Part shown: one piece after another, positions 13,175-23,077 of the stretch | Layout of the letters: each line of letters starts with the position of its first letter | Numbering within the stretch: the stretch's first letter is position 1 | Assembly (NCBI GenBank): GCA_002706085.1 | Contig: PAJO01000023.1 | Span: forward strand, 33,186-92,893 | Length of the DNA: 59,708 nucleotides | Source of the DNA: Alcanivoracaceae bacterium | GTDB lineage: Bacteria; Pseudomonadota; Gammaproteobacteria; Pseudomonadales; Alcanivoracaceae | Direction of reading: 5' to 3' | Translations under genes and position numbers: made by a program | Notes under the pieces: generated by a model | Databases searched by the model: none | Seen by the model: the letters and a program-made list of their open reading frames with translations, nothing else | Told to the model about the DNA's origin: nothing

Positions 13175-14770
13175 TCAAGCGGCCAGGCGGGGCGGATCCA
13201 GAGGCCGGGTCAGGTAGCCCAGCATGATGGCAGGGATATCCACGGTAGGCTGGTAGTGAAGGAACAGTCCTCCCAGGGTGCCAAAGACCCGTGCCAGCAT
13301 GATGAAGTCGCCGGGCATCTTTTCCACGGGGTCATGCTCCAGACGGGCGAGCAGGGCCGTGACCTGTTCCATGACTTGCTCGGCACTGGGCCATCCCTGT
13401 TGTGGGGACGGATTGATGATGCTGTCACGGACTTGATCCAGAATCGCCGCCACAAAGGCCAGCAGGGTGTCGGGATTGCCGCTGCGGGTGTGGAATCCCA
13501 GTTGCGACAGGGTGTCGCCAATCACCTGGCGGTCATCCACGACGCAAGCCTGCAACACCCGGAAGTAACCGCGACGGGCGTCATCAGTCAGCGCCTGTGC
13601 GCAGCCAAAGTCCAGCAGTACCAGTTCGTCATGCTCGTTGACCAGAATGTTGCCCGGGTGCGGGTCGGCGTGGAACAGGCCTCCGTGCAGTACCTGGGCA
13701 AACCAGGCATTGAGCAGGTTGCCAAGCATACGGCTGGTGCGCTCGGGGTGCTTGCCATGCAGGCGATCAAGCACTGTGGTCAGTTTGCTGCCCTGGACAA
13801 ACCCGGTGGTCAGCACTCGCCGGGAACTCAGGCCGGGGATCAGGGAGGGCGTGGTGATCCCTTCTACCGTTTCCAGTTGCTGGCGGATTTGCTGCATCAC
13901 CCGCGCTTCGCGGTGATAGTCCAGTTCTTCGCGTACTGTGCGTTGAATCTCGCAGACGATGGTGTCCATATCCATGGGCGGAAGGGCCGACTTCACCGCG
14001 TCCATGAAGACTTTCAGCAGGGTCATGTCCAGCTCCACCAGCTCGTCCAGGCCGGGGCGCTGTACCTTGACGGCGACCTCCTGGCCATCCAGCAGACGGG
14101 CACGATGGACCTGCCCGATGCTGGCGGCGGCCAGCGGATCACGATCAAAGTGGGCAAATAGTTGTTCTACCGGTTTGCCGAATTCTTCCTCCAGCACCTG
14201 ACGGACTGTCTCGTAGGGCAGGGGGGAGGCCTGGTCCTGCAGTACCGCCAGTTCATCGATCCAGGCTTGCGGCAGCAGGTCGGGACGGCTGGACAGCAGC
14301 TGGCCGATTTTCAGAAAGGCGCCACCTTGCTCCAGGGAGGTTTCGCAGAAACGGCGAGCGTTACGCTGATGCAGGGCCTGCAGGGCACTGTCTCGCATGC
14401 TGGCAGGCAGAAAGGCGGAACGAGTGCCCCACAGGCGATAGCTTGCTACCACACGTGTCAGCATCCAGCCGGTGACGGTCAGTCGCTTGAGGCGCATCGG
14501 CCAGCGGCGGGCTTCATCGGCCAACAGCTGCATTTCCTCGTTGACGGCCTGGGCGCCACGGCCGAATGCCTTGCACGCGGTGATGGCCTGATCGGCGAGT
14601 CCGCGGCCTTGCCAGGCGGTGCGTTCAATCGCACGGATGCAGCCTTCTACAACGGCAATCCAGGCTTTGAGCCCGCTATCTTTCTGTTTCTGGGTAGCGA
14701 AGTCATTCAGGGGTTGCCAGCTAGGCGTGCGGTCCTTGCCGCTGACTTCGACAGGTTCAGGGTGTTTCAT
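13175..14770 (-). CDS. ABC1 (AarF/UbiB/ADCK) family atypical kinase
   Basis: A 531-residue protein from the ATG at 14770 (GAGAGG upstream; the frame opens seven codons earlier). Family marks are in order: the KxGQ motif (GGAFLKIGQLLSSRPDLLP), the Ala-rich loop AAASIGQVHRA, VAIK-like AVKVQRPG, catalytic HADPHPGNI and the metal motif LLDFG. These proteins are ATPases/kinases that support ubiquinone synthesis or lipid handling; UbiB itself usually has C-terminal membrane helices and sits next to ubiE/ubiJ, neither of which is seen here. It is therefore a paralogue of uncertain substrate. It lies directly beside the MITE-like element, whose right end is 36 bases from the stop codon. Confidence 0.88.
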   Translation of the reverse strand: MKHPEPVEVSGKDRTPSWQPLNDFATQKQKDSGLKAWIAVVEGCIRAIERTAWQGRGLADQAITACKAFGRGAQAVNEEMQLLADEARRWPMRLKRLTVTGWMLTRVVASYRLWGTRSAFLPASMRDSALQALHQRNARRFCETSLEQGGAFLKIGQLLSSRPDLLPQAWIDELAVLQDQASPLPYETVRQVLEEEFGKPVEQLFAHFDRDPLAAASIGQVHRARLLDGQEVAVKVQRPGLDELVELDMTLLKVFMDAVKSALPPMDMDTIVCEIQRTVREELDYHREARVMQQIRQQLETVEGITTPSLIPGLSSRRVLTTGFVQGSKLTTVLDRLHGKHPERTSRMLGNLLNAWFAQVLHGGLFHADPHPGNILVNEHDELVLLDFGCAQALTDDARRGYFRVLQACVVDDRQVIGDTLSQLGFHTRSGNPDTLLAFVAAILDQVRDSIINPSPQQGWPSAEQVMEQVTALLARLEHDPVEKMPGDFIMLARVFGTLGGLFLHYQPTVDIPAIMLGYLTRPLDPPRLAA

Positions 14771-14879
14771 TCGGCACCTCTCGGCTACCATTGTGAATGG
14801 TTGTTCACAAAGATAGAGGCTGAATGGAAGACCTGCAAGAAAAAAGAGTCAGCTGTCGGTCAATATTATTAACTAATTG

Positions 14880-16085
14880 TTATGAAAGCGTTTTTACCAG
14901 CATTGCCACCAGCTCTGTTTGTTTTCTATAGCCGTTTTTACTCAACAGGTTCTTGATGTGCTGGCGTGCGGTGTGAACGGATATGCCATTTTTGTCCGCG
15001 ATTTCCGTGGCGCCGAGGCCGTGTACCAGTTCGGCGGCAATGGCGGCCTCAGCAGGGGTACACAGGAACAGGGACTGGAGTTTGCCGAGGTCCGGTGTCA
15101 TGTCGATGCGGTAGTTGAACAGCTCGGCCAGCAAGCCATTGTGCTCAGCGCGTTCGGACTGCAGCGGGGTGAGGCAGATGGCAATGCGTTCGTCACGATT
15201 TTCAACAAACAGGGTTTGCGTGTCGGCTCGCCCCTGATTGGCATTGACCAGATTGGTGGTGATGGCATCGGCCAGCTGCCGGCTGAGCTTGTCATCGCTG
15301 CTGGTCAGTCGGTGACTGGCACTGATTTGCAGGCTTTGGCTGTTGTCGATAAGGGTACGGGCGGCCTGATTGGCCTGGGCGATGGTGGCCAACGCATTGA
15401 ACACGATCATGGGTTTATTCACATGGTCCAGCGCCATGGCCAGACTTTCGTTATCGCTGCTTGATTGGTAGAGCTTGAAGTGCAGGGTAATGGCATTTTC
15501 GATATGCGGGGCCAGCAGGTTCATCTGCAGGATTTCCAGCTCGCTGTAGGGGCCGAAATCCTTGTGGCGGTTAGCCATGAAGACCACATTGGTGTCTGCC
15601 TGACGGGTGACCAGCATTCCGGCGCTGTCGCCCATGCCTACGGCTTCTGCCCAGGCCCGGCTTTCCGGATTGAGCATGTCGAGAATGGTCTTGCTTTCGT
15701 CGCCGCGCAGGAAGGAATCGAACTGCCTGGGCGGCAGGTGGCGAAAACGTGTCAGGGCTTCGTCTCGCTCCGGCAGGTCGCTGTTGATATACCACTGCTC
15801 GAAGCCTTCCGGGTAGCCAAACGTCCAGCCGTATACCAGCCTCTGCGGGTTGTCGCTGACGCCGAGGATCCCCCCTTGCAGAGCGTTGAAATGCGCCTGG
15901 AAGGCATCAAAAAAAGGCTGGAAGCCCTGGCTGTCATGCAGGCAGGCATAGAGTGTACCGACCAGCCTGTTGTAGGCCTGGAGTTGTTGCGGGGTTAGGC
16001 TGGCCTCTTCGGAGCGGTAATCTTGAGGGGGTGAGGAGACCAGTTTCATGCGACTTCCATGGGGGATGGCGGTAGACAATGACAT
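14880..16085 (-). CDS. LuxR-family HTH transcriptional regulator
   Basis: A 401-residue protein. The last ~65 residues are a LuxR-type helix-turn-helix (LCTPAEAAIAAELVHGLGATEIADKNGISVHTARQHIKNLLSKNGYRKQTELVAML). The N-terminal ~300 residues form a PAS/GAF-like sensor region without a receiver domain. The same layout is common in marine gammaproteobacteria, often several per genome. The start is uncertain between the ATG at 16085 and one at 16049 (MKLVSSPP), which has GGAAGT upstream. It is transcribed away from the M13 peptidase gene and upstream of the ABC1 kinase, with 109 bases between stop and the kinase start; regulation of either neighbour is possible but not shown. Confidence 0.85.
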   Translation of the reverse strand: MSLSTAIPHGSRMKLVSSPPQDYRSEEASLTPQQLQAYNRLVGTLYACLHDSQGFQPFFDAFQAHFNALQGGILGVSDNPQRLVYGWTFGYPEGFEQWYINSDLPERDEALTRFRHLPPRQFDSFLRGDESKTILDMLNPESRAWAEAVGMGDSAGMLVTRQADTNVVFMANRHKDFGPYSELEILQMNLLAPHIENAITLHFKLYQSSSDNESLAMALDHVNKPMIVFNALATIAQANQAARTLIDNSQSLQISASHRLTSSDDKLSRQLADAITTNLVNANQGRADTQTLFVENRDERIAICLTPLQSERAEHNGLLAELFNYRIDMTPDLGKLQSLFLCTPAEAAIAAELVHGLGATEIADKNGISVHTARQHIKNLLSKNGYRKQTELVAMLVKTLS

Positions 16086-16227
16086 TATCCACTGTCATGA
16101 AATGCACGCCAATGACGCTGGTTAGGCATCAGGTCACCGTTTGTCTGTTAACACGCTAGCAAATTGACCGCTGCTGGCCTTTAATCGTCCTGCAGACATG
16201 GATAGCTGGACCGAATTGGGGGCAAGG

Positions 16228-18273
16228 ATGTGGAAGCAGGTAACGATCACGGCGGTTTTGGCGCTGGTCGGGTTGGGTTGCCAGGACACAGGGCAGGATA
16301 AAGCCCCCAAGACAGCGTCGCTGGGGGCATGGGGGGTGGAAACCCGATTTATCAACCCGCTGATTCAGCCCGGCGATGATTTCTTTCGTTATGTGAATGA
16401 CGGCTGGCTGGAGAGCGCGGTGATTCCGGAAGGGGTGCCGCGGATGGATTCCTTTATTTCTCTTAGTCTGCGTACCGAACAGCAGCTGCAGCAGATCATC
16501 GAAGATCTTCCTGCCGAGAGGCGGGCGCCAGGCAGCAGCGAACAGCAGTTGGCCGATTTGCATGCCAGTTTCATGGATCTGGAACAGCGTGAAACTCAGG
16601 GGCTGACGGGGCTCAAAGAGGGGCTCGCGATGATTGCTGACGCGGCGAATCATGCTGCTCTGTTACCCTTAATGGCCCGGCCGGGGTTTCCTGCGGTGGC
16701 CGATTTTTCCATTCTGTTGGATCCGGATGACCCGTCCGGCTACCGGCTGTTTCTGTCCCAGTCAGGCACAGGCTTGCCCAGCCGCGATTACTACTTGAGT
16801 GATGAGGCGCCTTATCCGGCGCTGCGCGATGCGTACGTGGACTATGTCGCCGCGACTCTGGGGCGTGCAGGAGCAGGGGCGTCAACAGACACGGCGCGTG
16901 CCGTGCTGGATTTTGAAACCGCGCTTGCCAGGGTGCACTGGACACCCGCCCAGAGTCGTGACGTGATCCGGAATACCCATCGGATGACACCGGCCGAGCT
17001 GCAAGCCTATGCGCCGCAGATCGACTGGTTGGCGTTGTTGGCCGCGGCGGATATTCCAGAGCCTTCGTCGATGATTGTCTCTAACGATACGGCGGTCAGA
17101 GACGGCGCGCAGTTATTTGCCTCTGCCTCATTGGAGACGGTGAGGGCCTGGATGCAGTTTCATTACCTGGACGGGTTTGCCCAGTATTTGGGAGACGCCT
17201 GGCGTGAAGCGCATTTTGATTTTCACCAGCGCACTCTGGCGGGGATCAGCAAGCCCCGCTCACTGGATCGGCAGGCATTGCAGTTCCTCAGTCATTACCT
17301 GGGGGAGCCGTTGGGCAAGCTCTATGTGGAGCGTTATTTTCCTGCAGACAGCAAGGTCGCGATGGAATCCATGGTGGCTCACCTGCGGGAAGCCTTCAGC
17401 GAGCGGATCCGGGAAAACCCCTGGATGGATCAGGCTACCCGTGAGCAGGCATTTGCCAAACTGGGAGCGTTCACTTCGCATATCGGTTACCCCGACCGCT
17501 GGCATGACCTGAGCGGTATCCGCATTGATCCGGCGGACCTTGTGGGCAATATTCAGCGGATTCGCGAATGGCAGATGACCGATGCGATCAGCAAGCTGGA
17601 TGAGCCGGCTCGTGATTGGGAGTGGGGTATGACCCCGCAGACCATTAACGCCTATTACTCTGCCAGCCATAACGAGATTGTGTTTCCGGCGGCGATTCTG
17701 CAACCACCGTTTTTTGATCCTGCCGCAGACCCGGCCGTGAATTACGGCGCCATTGGTATGGTGATCGGTCATGAAATCAGTCATGGCTTCGACGATCAGG
17801 GTAGCCGCTATAACGGTATGGGGCAGTTGGATAACTGGTGGAGTGCTCCGTCGAGACAACAGTTTGAGGCTCGTGCCAATCGTCTTGTCGAGCAGTACAA
17901 CCAGTATCGACCGCTGCCAGATCTGACGGTGAATGGGCGCCTGACACTGGGGGAAAATATTGGTGACCTGGGGGGCATTTCCGTGGCTTATGCTGCCCTG
18001 GAAAAAATGCTGGTGGATCATCCGGAAGTGGATCAGAAGAAAGATGGCTTCACCGCGCGTCAGCGTTTTTTTCTGGGCTATGCCCAGCTATGGCGTGCGC
18101 TGTACAAGGATGAACACCTTCGCCAGCTGGTACTCACCAATCCCCATAGCCCCAATGAGTTTCGGGTAAACGGTGTGGTGAGGAATGTGGATGCCTGGTA
18201 CGAGGCCTTTGAGGTGACGGAGCAGCAAGTGTTGTTCCTTCCGCCAGGGCAACGGGTGGATCTCTGGCAGTGA
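16228..18273 (+). CDS. M13-family (neprilysin/PepO) zinc metallopeptidase, lipoprotein
   Basis: A 681-residue protein from the ATG at 16228; the frame opens ten codons earlier without a ribosome site. The signal ends in a lipobox (LVGLGC), so the enzyme should be anchored in the envelope. The zinc site is complete: HEISH (His 515, Glu 516, His 519) and the third ligand in LGENIGDLGG (Glu 576). The substrate-aligning NAYYSASHNEIVFPAAILQPPFF precedes it, and the C-terminal region around VDAWYEAF matches the family. Length is typical (650-700). It degrades small peptides in the periplasm. It appears monocistronic, with a divergent LuxR gene upstream. Confidence 0.93.
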   Translation: MWKQVTITAVLALVGLGCQDTGQDKAPKTASLGAWGVETRFINPLIQPGDDFFRYVNDGWLESAVIPEGVPRMDSFISLSLRTEQQLQQIIEDLPAERRAPGSSEQQLADLHASFMDLEQRETQGLTGLKEGLAMIADAANHAALLPLMARPGFPAVADFSILLDPDDPSGYRLFLSQSGTGLPSRDYYLSDEAPYPALRDAYVDYVAATLGRAGAGASTDTARAVLDFETALARVHWTPAQSRDVIRNTHRMTPAELQAYAPQIDWLALLAAADIPEPSSMIVSNDTAVRDGAQLFASASLETVRAWMQFHYLDGFAQYLGDAWREAHFDFHQRTLAGISKPRSLDRQALQFLSHYLGEPLGKLYVERYFPADSKVAMESMVAHLREAFSERIRENPWMDQATREQAFAKLGAFTSHIGYPDRWHDLSGIRIDPADLVGNIQRIREWQMTDAISKLDEPARDWEWGMTPQTINAYYSASHNEIVFPAAILQPPFFDPAADPAVNYGAIGMVIGHEISHGFDDQGSRYNGMGQLDNWWSAPSRQQFEARANRLVEQYNQYRPLPDLTVNGRLTLGENIGDLGGISVAYAALEKMLVDHPEVDQKKDGFTARQRFFLGYAQLWRALYKDEHLRQLVLTNPHSPNEFRVNGVVRNVDAWYEAFEVTEQQVLFLPPGQRVDLWQ

Positions 18274-18360
18274 TGACCGTTCAGGTCAATTACTGATAGT
18301 GGGGGACATTGACGGTTTTCAGTCAGAGGCCCACGCTGGGATCAGTCTTTGGGGGGCATC

Positions 18361-19275
18361 ATGTCTGAACTGGTATTGCATCATTATCCGTTGTCACCGT
18401 TTTCGGAAAAAATTCGCGCCATGCTCGGCTACACCGGCTTGCAGTGGTGTTCGGTAATCACCAGCGAAATGCCGCCGCGTCCCTTGCTGGCGCCGCTGGC
18501 GGGAGGCTACCGCAAGATACCCGTGGCACAGATAGGGGCGGATGTGTTTTGTGACACCCGCACCATTACCCAGCAGATCGCGATGCTCTCAGGGCGTCCT
18601 CTGCTCAGCCTGGAAGGGGTGGATGACGAGATTCGGGCGTTTGTGAAAGAGGCCGATCTGACCCTGTTTCTGGCCTGTATTCTTTCCTCCACCAGCCTCA
18701 AGCTGAACATCAAACTGTTTCGAAGTTTTTCCTTGCTGTCTCTGTTTCGGTTCTTCCGTGACAGGATACAGATTGGTCGCACGTCTTCAGTGCCGCGTAT
18801 GGGGCTGGGGGAGGCCCGGCGCCGGGTGCGTGAGCATCTGGCCGATATGGAAGCGCGGCTGGCCCGTCGCCAATGGTTGTTCGCAGATGAGCCCTGTATC
18901 GCGGATTTCAGTGCCTACCACGGGCTATGGTTTTTGACCGATGTGGCGGAAAGTTCGCTGGTCAAAGATTACCCTGCGGTAGAGCAATGGATGCAGCGGA
19001 TACGCGCATTTGGCCACGGAGTCAGTGTTGAAATCACGGGTGAAGCGGCACTCAGTATGGCGCGTCAGGCAGAACCTGAAACGCTTGAAGGCAAAGAGGA
19101 TCCGTTATTGGGGCGTGAAGTGATTGTGGCGCCGGATGATTATGCCCAGGTGCCCACAAGAGGCATTCTGGTTGCGGTCACTGAATCCGAATGGGTGCTG
19201 GCAATCAATAATTTAGCTGTCGAAACGGTTCACGTGCATTTTCCCAGACAGGGGTTCCAACTGGAATCGGCCTGA
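18361..19275 (+). CDS. Glutathione S-transferase-like protein with C-terminal extension
   Basis: A 304-residue protein from the ATG at 18361 (GGGGGG upstream). Residues 1-80 form a thioredoxin-like GST N-domain (HHYPLSPFSEKIRAMLGYTGL...YRKIPVAQIG...DTRTITQQI). Residues about 95-215 form an all-helical GST C-domain (IADFSAYHGLWFL). The final ~80 residues (LLGREVIVAPDDYAQVPTRG...) are beta-rich and outside the normal GST length of 200-220. Similar extended GST-like proteins occur in marine gammaproteobacteria. It may detoxify hydrophobic electrophiles or act as a non-catalytic binding protein; the usual catalytic Ser/Tyr is not certain here (Ser 16 or Ser 19 are candidates). Confidence 0.82.
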   Translation: MSELVLHHYPLSPFSEKIRAMLGYTGLQWCSVITSEMPPRPLLAPLAGGYRKIPVAQIGADVFCDTRTITQQIAMLSGRPLLSLEGVDDEIRAFVKEADLTLFLACILSSTSLKLNIKLFRSFSLLSLFRFFRDRIQIGRTSSVPRMGLGEARRRVREHLADMEARLARRQWLFADEPCIADFSAYHGLWFLTDVAESSLVKDYPAVEQWMQRIRAFGHGVSVEITGEAALSMARQAEPETLEGKEDPLLGREVIVAPDDYAQVPTRGILVAVTESEWVLAINNLAVETVHVHFPRQGFQLESA

Positions 19276-19318
19276 CAGGAAAAATCAGGGACCGCACTAC
19301 AATAAAAAGAGGGAAATA

Positions 19319-20602
19319 ATGAGAAACAGGCGATATTGGCTGGGGGCCCTGGCGCTCACGGCATCGGGGGCGGTGTGTGCGGACCAGGCACTCACCATGG
19401 AAGAACTGGACAGGCGGCTGGCCTCGCTGGAAGAAAGCTCCGCGTCATCTGCCGCGAGTTCGGTGTCCGACCGCATTAGCATTAACGGGTTTATCACCTA
19501 CGGGGTAACCCGCCATAACGTTCACCAGAATCAGGGGCCGGGTGGCCCCGGTCCGCTGGCAAACCCCAGCGCGGGGGAACCCTTTTTCTATCGTGAACGG
19601 ACCACTGACGATATTTCCCATCGGGAGTTGTCCCGGGTGGGGGTGCAGATCAATGCCGAGATCAATGAGCGCACCAAGGCGGTAATGCAGATTCTGGCAC
19701 GGGGTCGTGACAACTACGATGCTGAAGCTCAGTGGGCCTATATCGATTACGCCATTACGCCGTCCCTGCATTGGCGTGGTGGCCGCTTGATGCTGCCCAA
19801 CTCAATGCATTCCCAGTATCTGAATGTAGGTTATGCCTATCACTGGGCGGCACTGCCCAGCGAGGTGTATGACATTGTGCCGTTCGATACCATGGATGGC
19901 ATGGATCTCACCTGGAGTTTCCGAACCGGCAACATTTCCCATGATTTGAGCGCCTTCTACGGTAGCCTGGATGTCCCGGATAACACCTTGCCGTTCACGG
20001 TGGTGTATGAAGGGCGCAACTACACCGGGATCAATCTTCGTTCGCGCTGGAACGATTTTTCTACCTGGTTGAGCTACAGCCATTCGGAATTGAGTGCAGA
20101 TTTGTCTGCCGGTGGGCTGGCCTCTGCCTCGCTGGATGGCGTGCCGATCCATGGCAATAGTGTTGGCGTGCAGTACGACAATGGTTCGCTGGTGTTTATG
20201 GCGGAACGCTCATCACTGGTGCCGCATGCCTGGTTCCCGGAGCGCTGGGGCGGGTACGTGACCTCCGGTTACCGGTTTGGCAAGTGGATGCCGCATGTGA
20301 CCTGGGGGGCCACCAATTCCCACGACAACTCCGCCGTGTTCAGCAGTGGTAATCCGGTCAATGCCTCACTGACTCAGGCCAATATGGTTCGCTCCAAGAG
20401 CTGGACCCTGGGGCTGCGTTACGATATTGCCCCGGGTGTGGATGTGAAGCTCGAAGCCCAGCAGTTCTACGACATGAGCAACGACAAGCTCCTGGAAACC
20501 GGCAGCAACGTGAACGGTATGTTTACGACCAGCACGTCGGCGGGAGCCATTGAACGCGATGATCCTACGGTTTATCGCATCACTGTTGATGCTGTGTTTT
20601 AA
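19319..20602 (+). CDS. Outer-membrane porin-like beta-barrel protein
   Basis: A 427-residue protein. Signal peptide (LGALALTASGAVCA), then a short coiled-coil segment (MEELDRRLASLEES), then alternating beta strands with many aromatic residues and a C-terminal Phe (ITVDAVF), all typical of porins. The N-terminal coiled coil is found in trimeric porins that bind peptidoglycan or stabilise trimers. It is followed 12 bases later by a PstS-like small protein, so the two form an operon. The pair suggests uptake of an anion such as phosphate. Substrate specificity is inferred from the neighbour only. Confidence 0.82.
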   Translation: MRNRRYWLGALALTASGAVCADQALTMEELDRRLASLEESSASSAASSVSDRISINGFITYGVTRHNVHQNQGPGGPGPLANPSAGEPFFYRERTTDDISHRELSRVGVQINAEINERTKAVMQILARGRDNYDAEAQWAYIDYAITPSLHWRGGRLMLPNSMHSQYLNVGYAYHWAALPSEVYDIVPFDTMDGMDLTWSFRTGNISHDLSAFYGSLDVPDNTLPFTVVYEGRNYTGINLRSRWNDFSTWLSYSHSELSADLSAGGLASASLDGVPIHGNSVGVQYDNGSLVFMAERSSLVPHAWFPERWGGYVTSGYRFGKWMPHVTWGATNSHDNSAVFSSGNPVNASLTQANMVRSKSWTLGLRYDIAPGVDVKLEAQQFYDMSNDKLLETGSNVNGMFTTSTSAGAIERDDPTVYRITVDAVF

Positions 20603-20614
20603 GGGGGCGACATC

Positions 20615-21031
20615 ATGAAAAAATTACAATGGCTGGCTTCCCTTATCCTGTTTCTGCCAATGGTAGTGATGGCGGATATTGTTGTGGTCGTCGACAAGGA
20701 CTCACCGATTACTTCCATCAGTCAGAACCAGATCCGGCAGGTTTATCTGGAAGGCGGCGGCAAGGTCGATGGGGTGTATGTGAAGCCTCTGGATCTGCCT
20801 GAGCAGGACAAGCTGCGTGACCGTTTCTATCAGGATACGGTTGGCAAGACACCGGCACAGATGAAGTCTTACTGGGCGCGGATGATCTTCACCGGCCGCG
20901 GTGTCCCGCCGCGCAGTGTGTCTGGCGTTTCTGCCATGAAAGTCATGCTGGAAAACAACCCGGAGCTGATCGGTTATCTACCGGCCAATCAGGTGTCCGG
21001 CAATCTGCGGGTGCTTCACCAGATCCGCTAG
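20615..21031 (+). CDS. Small phosphate-ABC-transporter substrate-binding-like protein
   Basis: A 138-residue protein with a signal peptide (MKKLQWLASLILFLPMVVMA). The rest resembles one lobe of a type II periplasmic binding protein of the PstS-like class (VVVDKDSPITSISQNQIRQVYL...YWARMIFTGRGVPPRSVSG...IGYLPANQV). Such short versions are often found without an ABC permease and next to porins or regulators. It is therefore unlikely to be a complete transporter component. It may help ligand capture or sensing for the adjacent porin. The ribosome site AAGGGGGCG precedes the ATG at good spacing. A small hairpin lies between its stop and the convergent antiporter gene. Confidence 0.8.
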   Translation: MKKLQWLASLILFLPMVVMADIVVVVDKDSPITSISQNQIRQVYLEGGGKVDGVYVKPLDLPEQDKLRDRFYQDTVGKTPAQMKSYWARMIFTGRGVPPRSVSGVSAMKVMLENNPELIGYLPANQVSGNLRVLHQIR

Positions 21032-21064
21032 CTTGAACAGGGGGTGTTGCGTTCCCCTCTGGAG

Positions 21065-23017
21065 TCAGCCGAGTAGCAATTTGCTCTCGGCTGCCTCTAC
21101 CGCATCCAGTGCGCCGTAAAGAATCACGGTGTCATCCTTGAGCAAGATAACATCCCCTGCCGGGTTTTCGCGGGTTTGCCCATCGCGCTTGATGGCCCGG
21201 ATTTCCACGTCTTTCAACGGACACTCCCCGATGCTTCTGCCAATGCTGCGAGCCTGTTCGGTCAGAGTGACGGCATGAAGCAGACGGTAGGGGTTGCCGG
21301 CGCTATCTGCTGTCGGAAAACTGTCGCCATGGTAGTAGCCTTGCAGCATCCGATATCGGTCGCGACGGGTTTTTCTCAACGTGGCCAGCACCCGATCGAA
21401 CGGTACGTCCAGCATCATCAGCGCGTGAGCTACCAGCATCAAGGATGCTTCCAGCACTTCAGGTACCACTTCTGCAGCACCGGCTTCGGTCAATGCGTCC
21501 AGATGGGTGTCGTCACGGGTTCTGACCAACACCTGGATATCCGGATTAATGTCGCGGGCAGTGAGGGTAATTCGTTCGGCCAGTCTGGCATTGTCGAAGG
21601 TCACGACCAGCAGCCGGGCACGGTGTATGCCCGCTTTTTCCAGAATGTCCTTGCGGCTGGCGTCGCCGAACAGGATGCGTTCTCCTGCAGCGCTGGCCTC
21701 TTGTAACCGCACCAGATCCATATCGACGGCAATTGCCTGATGATGAAAGCGAGTCAGGTAACGCATCAGATTCTGGCCGACGCGGCCGTAGCCACACAAA
21801 ATGACATGGCCAGATACTTCGGGGGGAAGCGGGTGTTCTTTGGGAACTTGCATCCATGGGCTGAGGATGCTGCGGGTGAGTCGTCCACTTTTCTGGATCA
21901 GCGCGGGGGTGACCGCCATGGTGAGTACGGTGATGGACACCAGCAAGCCTGCCTTGCCCGGTGTCATGATCTGGTGCGATACCGCCAGTGCCACCAGTAC
22001 AAAACCGAACTCCCCGCACTGGGACAAGATAAGACCACTACGCAGTGCGTTGTCGGTTCTTTCCCCCAGGAGTTTCAGTAGAACCGTCACTGTCGCAGCC
22101 TTGAACAACATGATGGTGGCTGCGGCGAGCAGGATCCAGTGCCATTGATCTGCAAAGAGATCCGGGTCTACCAGCATGCCTACACTGATAAAGAACAACC
22201 CCAGCAAGAGGTCCCGAAAGGGACGAAGGTCCGCTTCGATCTGGTGACGGAAATGACTCTCGCCGAGCATCATGCCAGCCAGAAAAGCACCCAGCGCCAT
22301 GGACAATCCCATCCAGTGAGTCACCCAGGCGGCCACCAGTGCCAACAGTAAGGCCGTCATGACAAAGACTTCGTCCGAGCGGGTGCGGCCGGTTTCTTCC
22401 AGCAGGCGTGGCAGCACCCACTTGCCGGCAACAAAGATCCCGGCGAACAGCAGTAGCGATTTTCCCAGGGTTACACCGACCATTTGCCCCAATTGTTCAC
22501 TGTCGCCTTGGGCAAAGATCGGCAGCATGACCAACATGATAACTGCCGCCAGATCCTGGAAGAGCAGGATCCCGGTAGCGGAGCGACCATAGCTGGTGTT
22601 GACGGCGCCGCGACCAATGATTTCCCGTATCACGATGGCAGTGGAAGAAAGGGCTAGCGCGCAGCCTGTGATAATGGAGGTGATCGAAGAGAATCCAAGG
22701 CACTGCATCACCAGGAAAACGGCTCCTCCGGTCAGCAGTACCTGCAGGGGCCCCGCGCCGAAAACGACTCGCCGTAGTGTCAGTAATTGCGGGATGGAAA
22801 ACTCCAACCCCAAGGTAAACAGCAGGAAGACAATGCCGAATTCTGCGAGATGCTGGATGTTTTCCAGATCCTGGATCCAACCAAAGCCGAAGGGGCCTGC
22901 GGCAAGGCCGCACATCAGATAAGCGAGAATGGGGGGCATGTGTAGCCGCCGGAATAGCACTACGGCGGCAACCGCAGAGCCCAGCAGTACAACAATCAGC
23001 GTGAGAGCATCCTGCAT
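21065..23017 (-). CDS. CPA2-family monovalent cation:proton antiporter (Kef/YbaL-like)
   Basis: A 650-residue inner-membrane protein. The first ~385 residues are a Na+/H+ exchanger domain of about 12 helices, with the ALSSTAIV and GAFLAGMMLGES segments expected of the family. Residues about 402-520 are a TrkA-N (KTN) nucleotide-binding domain with GYGRVG (409-414). The C-terminal ~85 residues match TrkA-C. The full set fits KefB/KefC/YbaL-type K+ (or Na+)/H+ exchange gated by nucleotide and possibly glutathione adducts. No ancillary KefF/KefG gene is adjacent. Convergent with the porin pair; monocistronic. Confidence 0.92.
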   Translation of the reverse strand: MQDALTLIVVLLGSAVAAVVLFRRLHMPPILAYLMCGLAAGPFGFGWIQDLENIQHLAEFGIVFLLFTLGLEFSIPQLLTLRRVVFGAGPLQVLLTGGAVFLVMQCLGFSSITSIITGCALALSSTAIVIREIIGRGAVNTSYGRSATGILLFQDLAAVIMLVMLPIFAQGDSEQLGQMVGVTLGKSLLLFAGIFVAGKWVLPRLLEETGRTRSDEVFVMTALLLALVAAWVTHWMGLSMALGAFLAGMMLGESHFRHQIEADLRPFRDLLLGLFFISVGMLVDPDLFADQWHWILLAAATIMLFKAATVTVLLKLLGERTDNALRSGLILSQCGEFGFVLVALAVSHQIMTPGKAGLLVSITVLTMAVTPALIQKSGRLTRSILSPWMQVPKEHPLPPEVSGHVILCGYGRVGQNLMRYLTRFHHQAIAVDMDLVRLQEASAAGERILFGDASRKDILEKAGIHRARLLVVTFDNARLAERITLTARDINPDIQVLVRTRDDTHLDALTEAGAAEVVPEVLEASLMLVAHALMMLDVPFDRVLATLRKTRRDRYRMLQGYYHGDSFPTADSAGNPYRLLHAVTLTEQARSIGRSIGECPLKDVEIRAIKRDGQTRENPAGDVILLKDDTVILYGALDAVEAAESKLLLG

Positions 23018-23077
23018 GTTTCTGGATATCCTTCTTCAGAATACCCAGTGTACCAGCAGTTGAAGCTTCGGGGTGTG

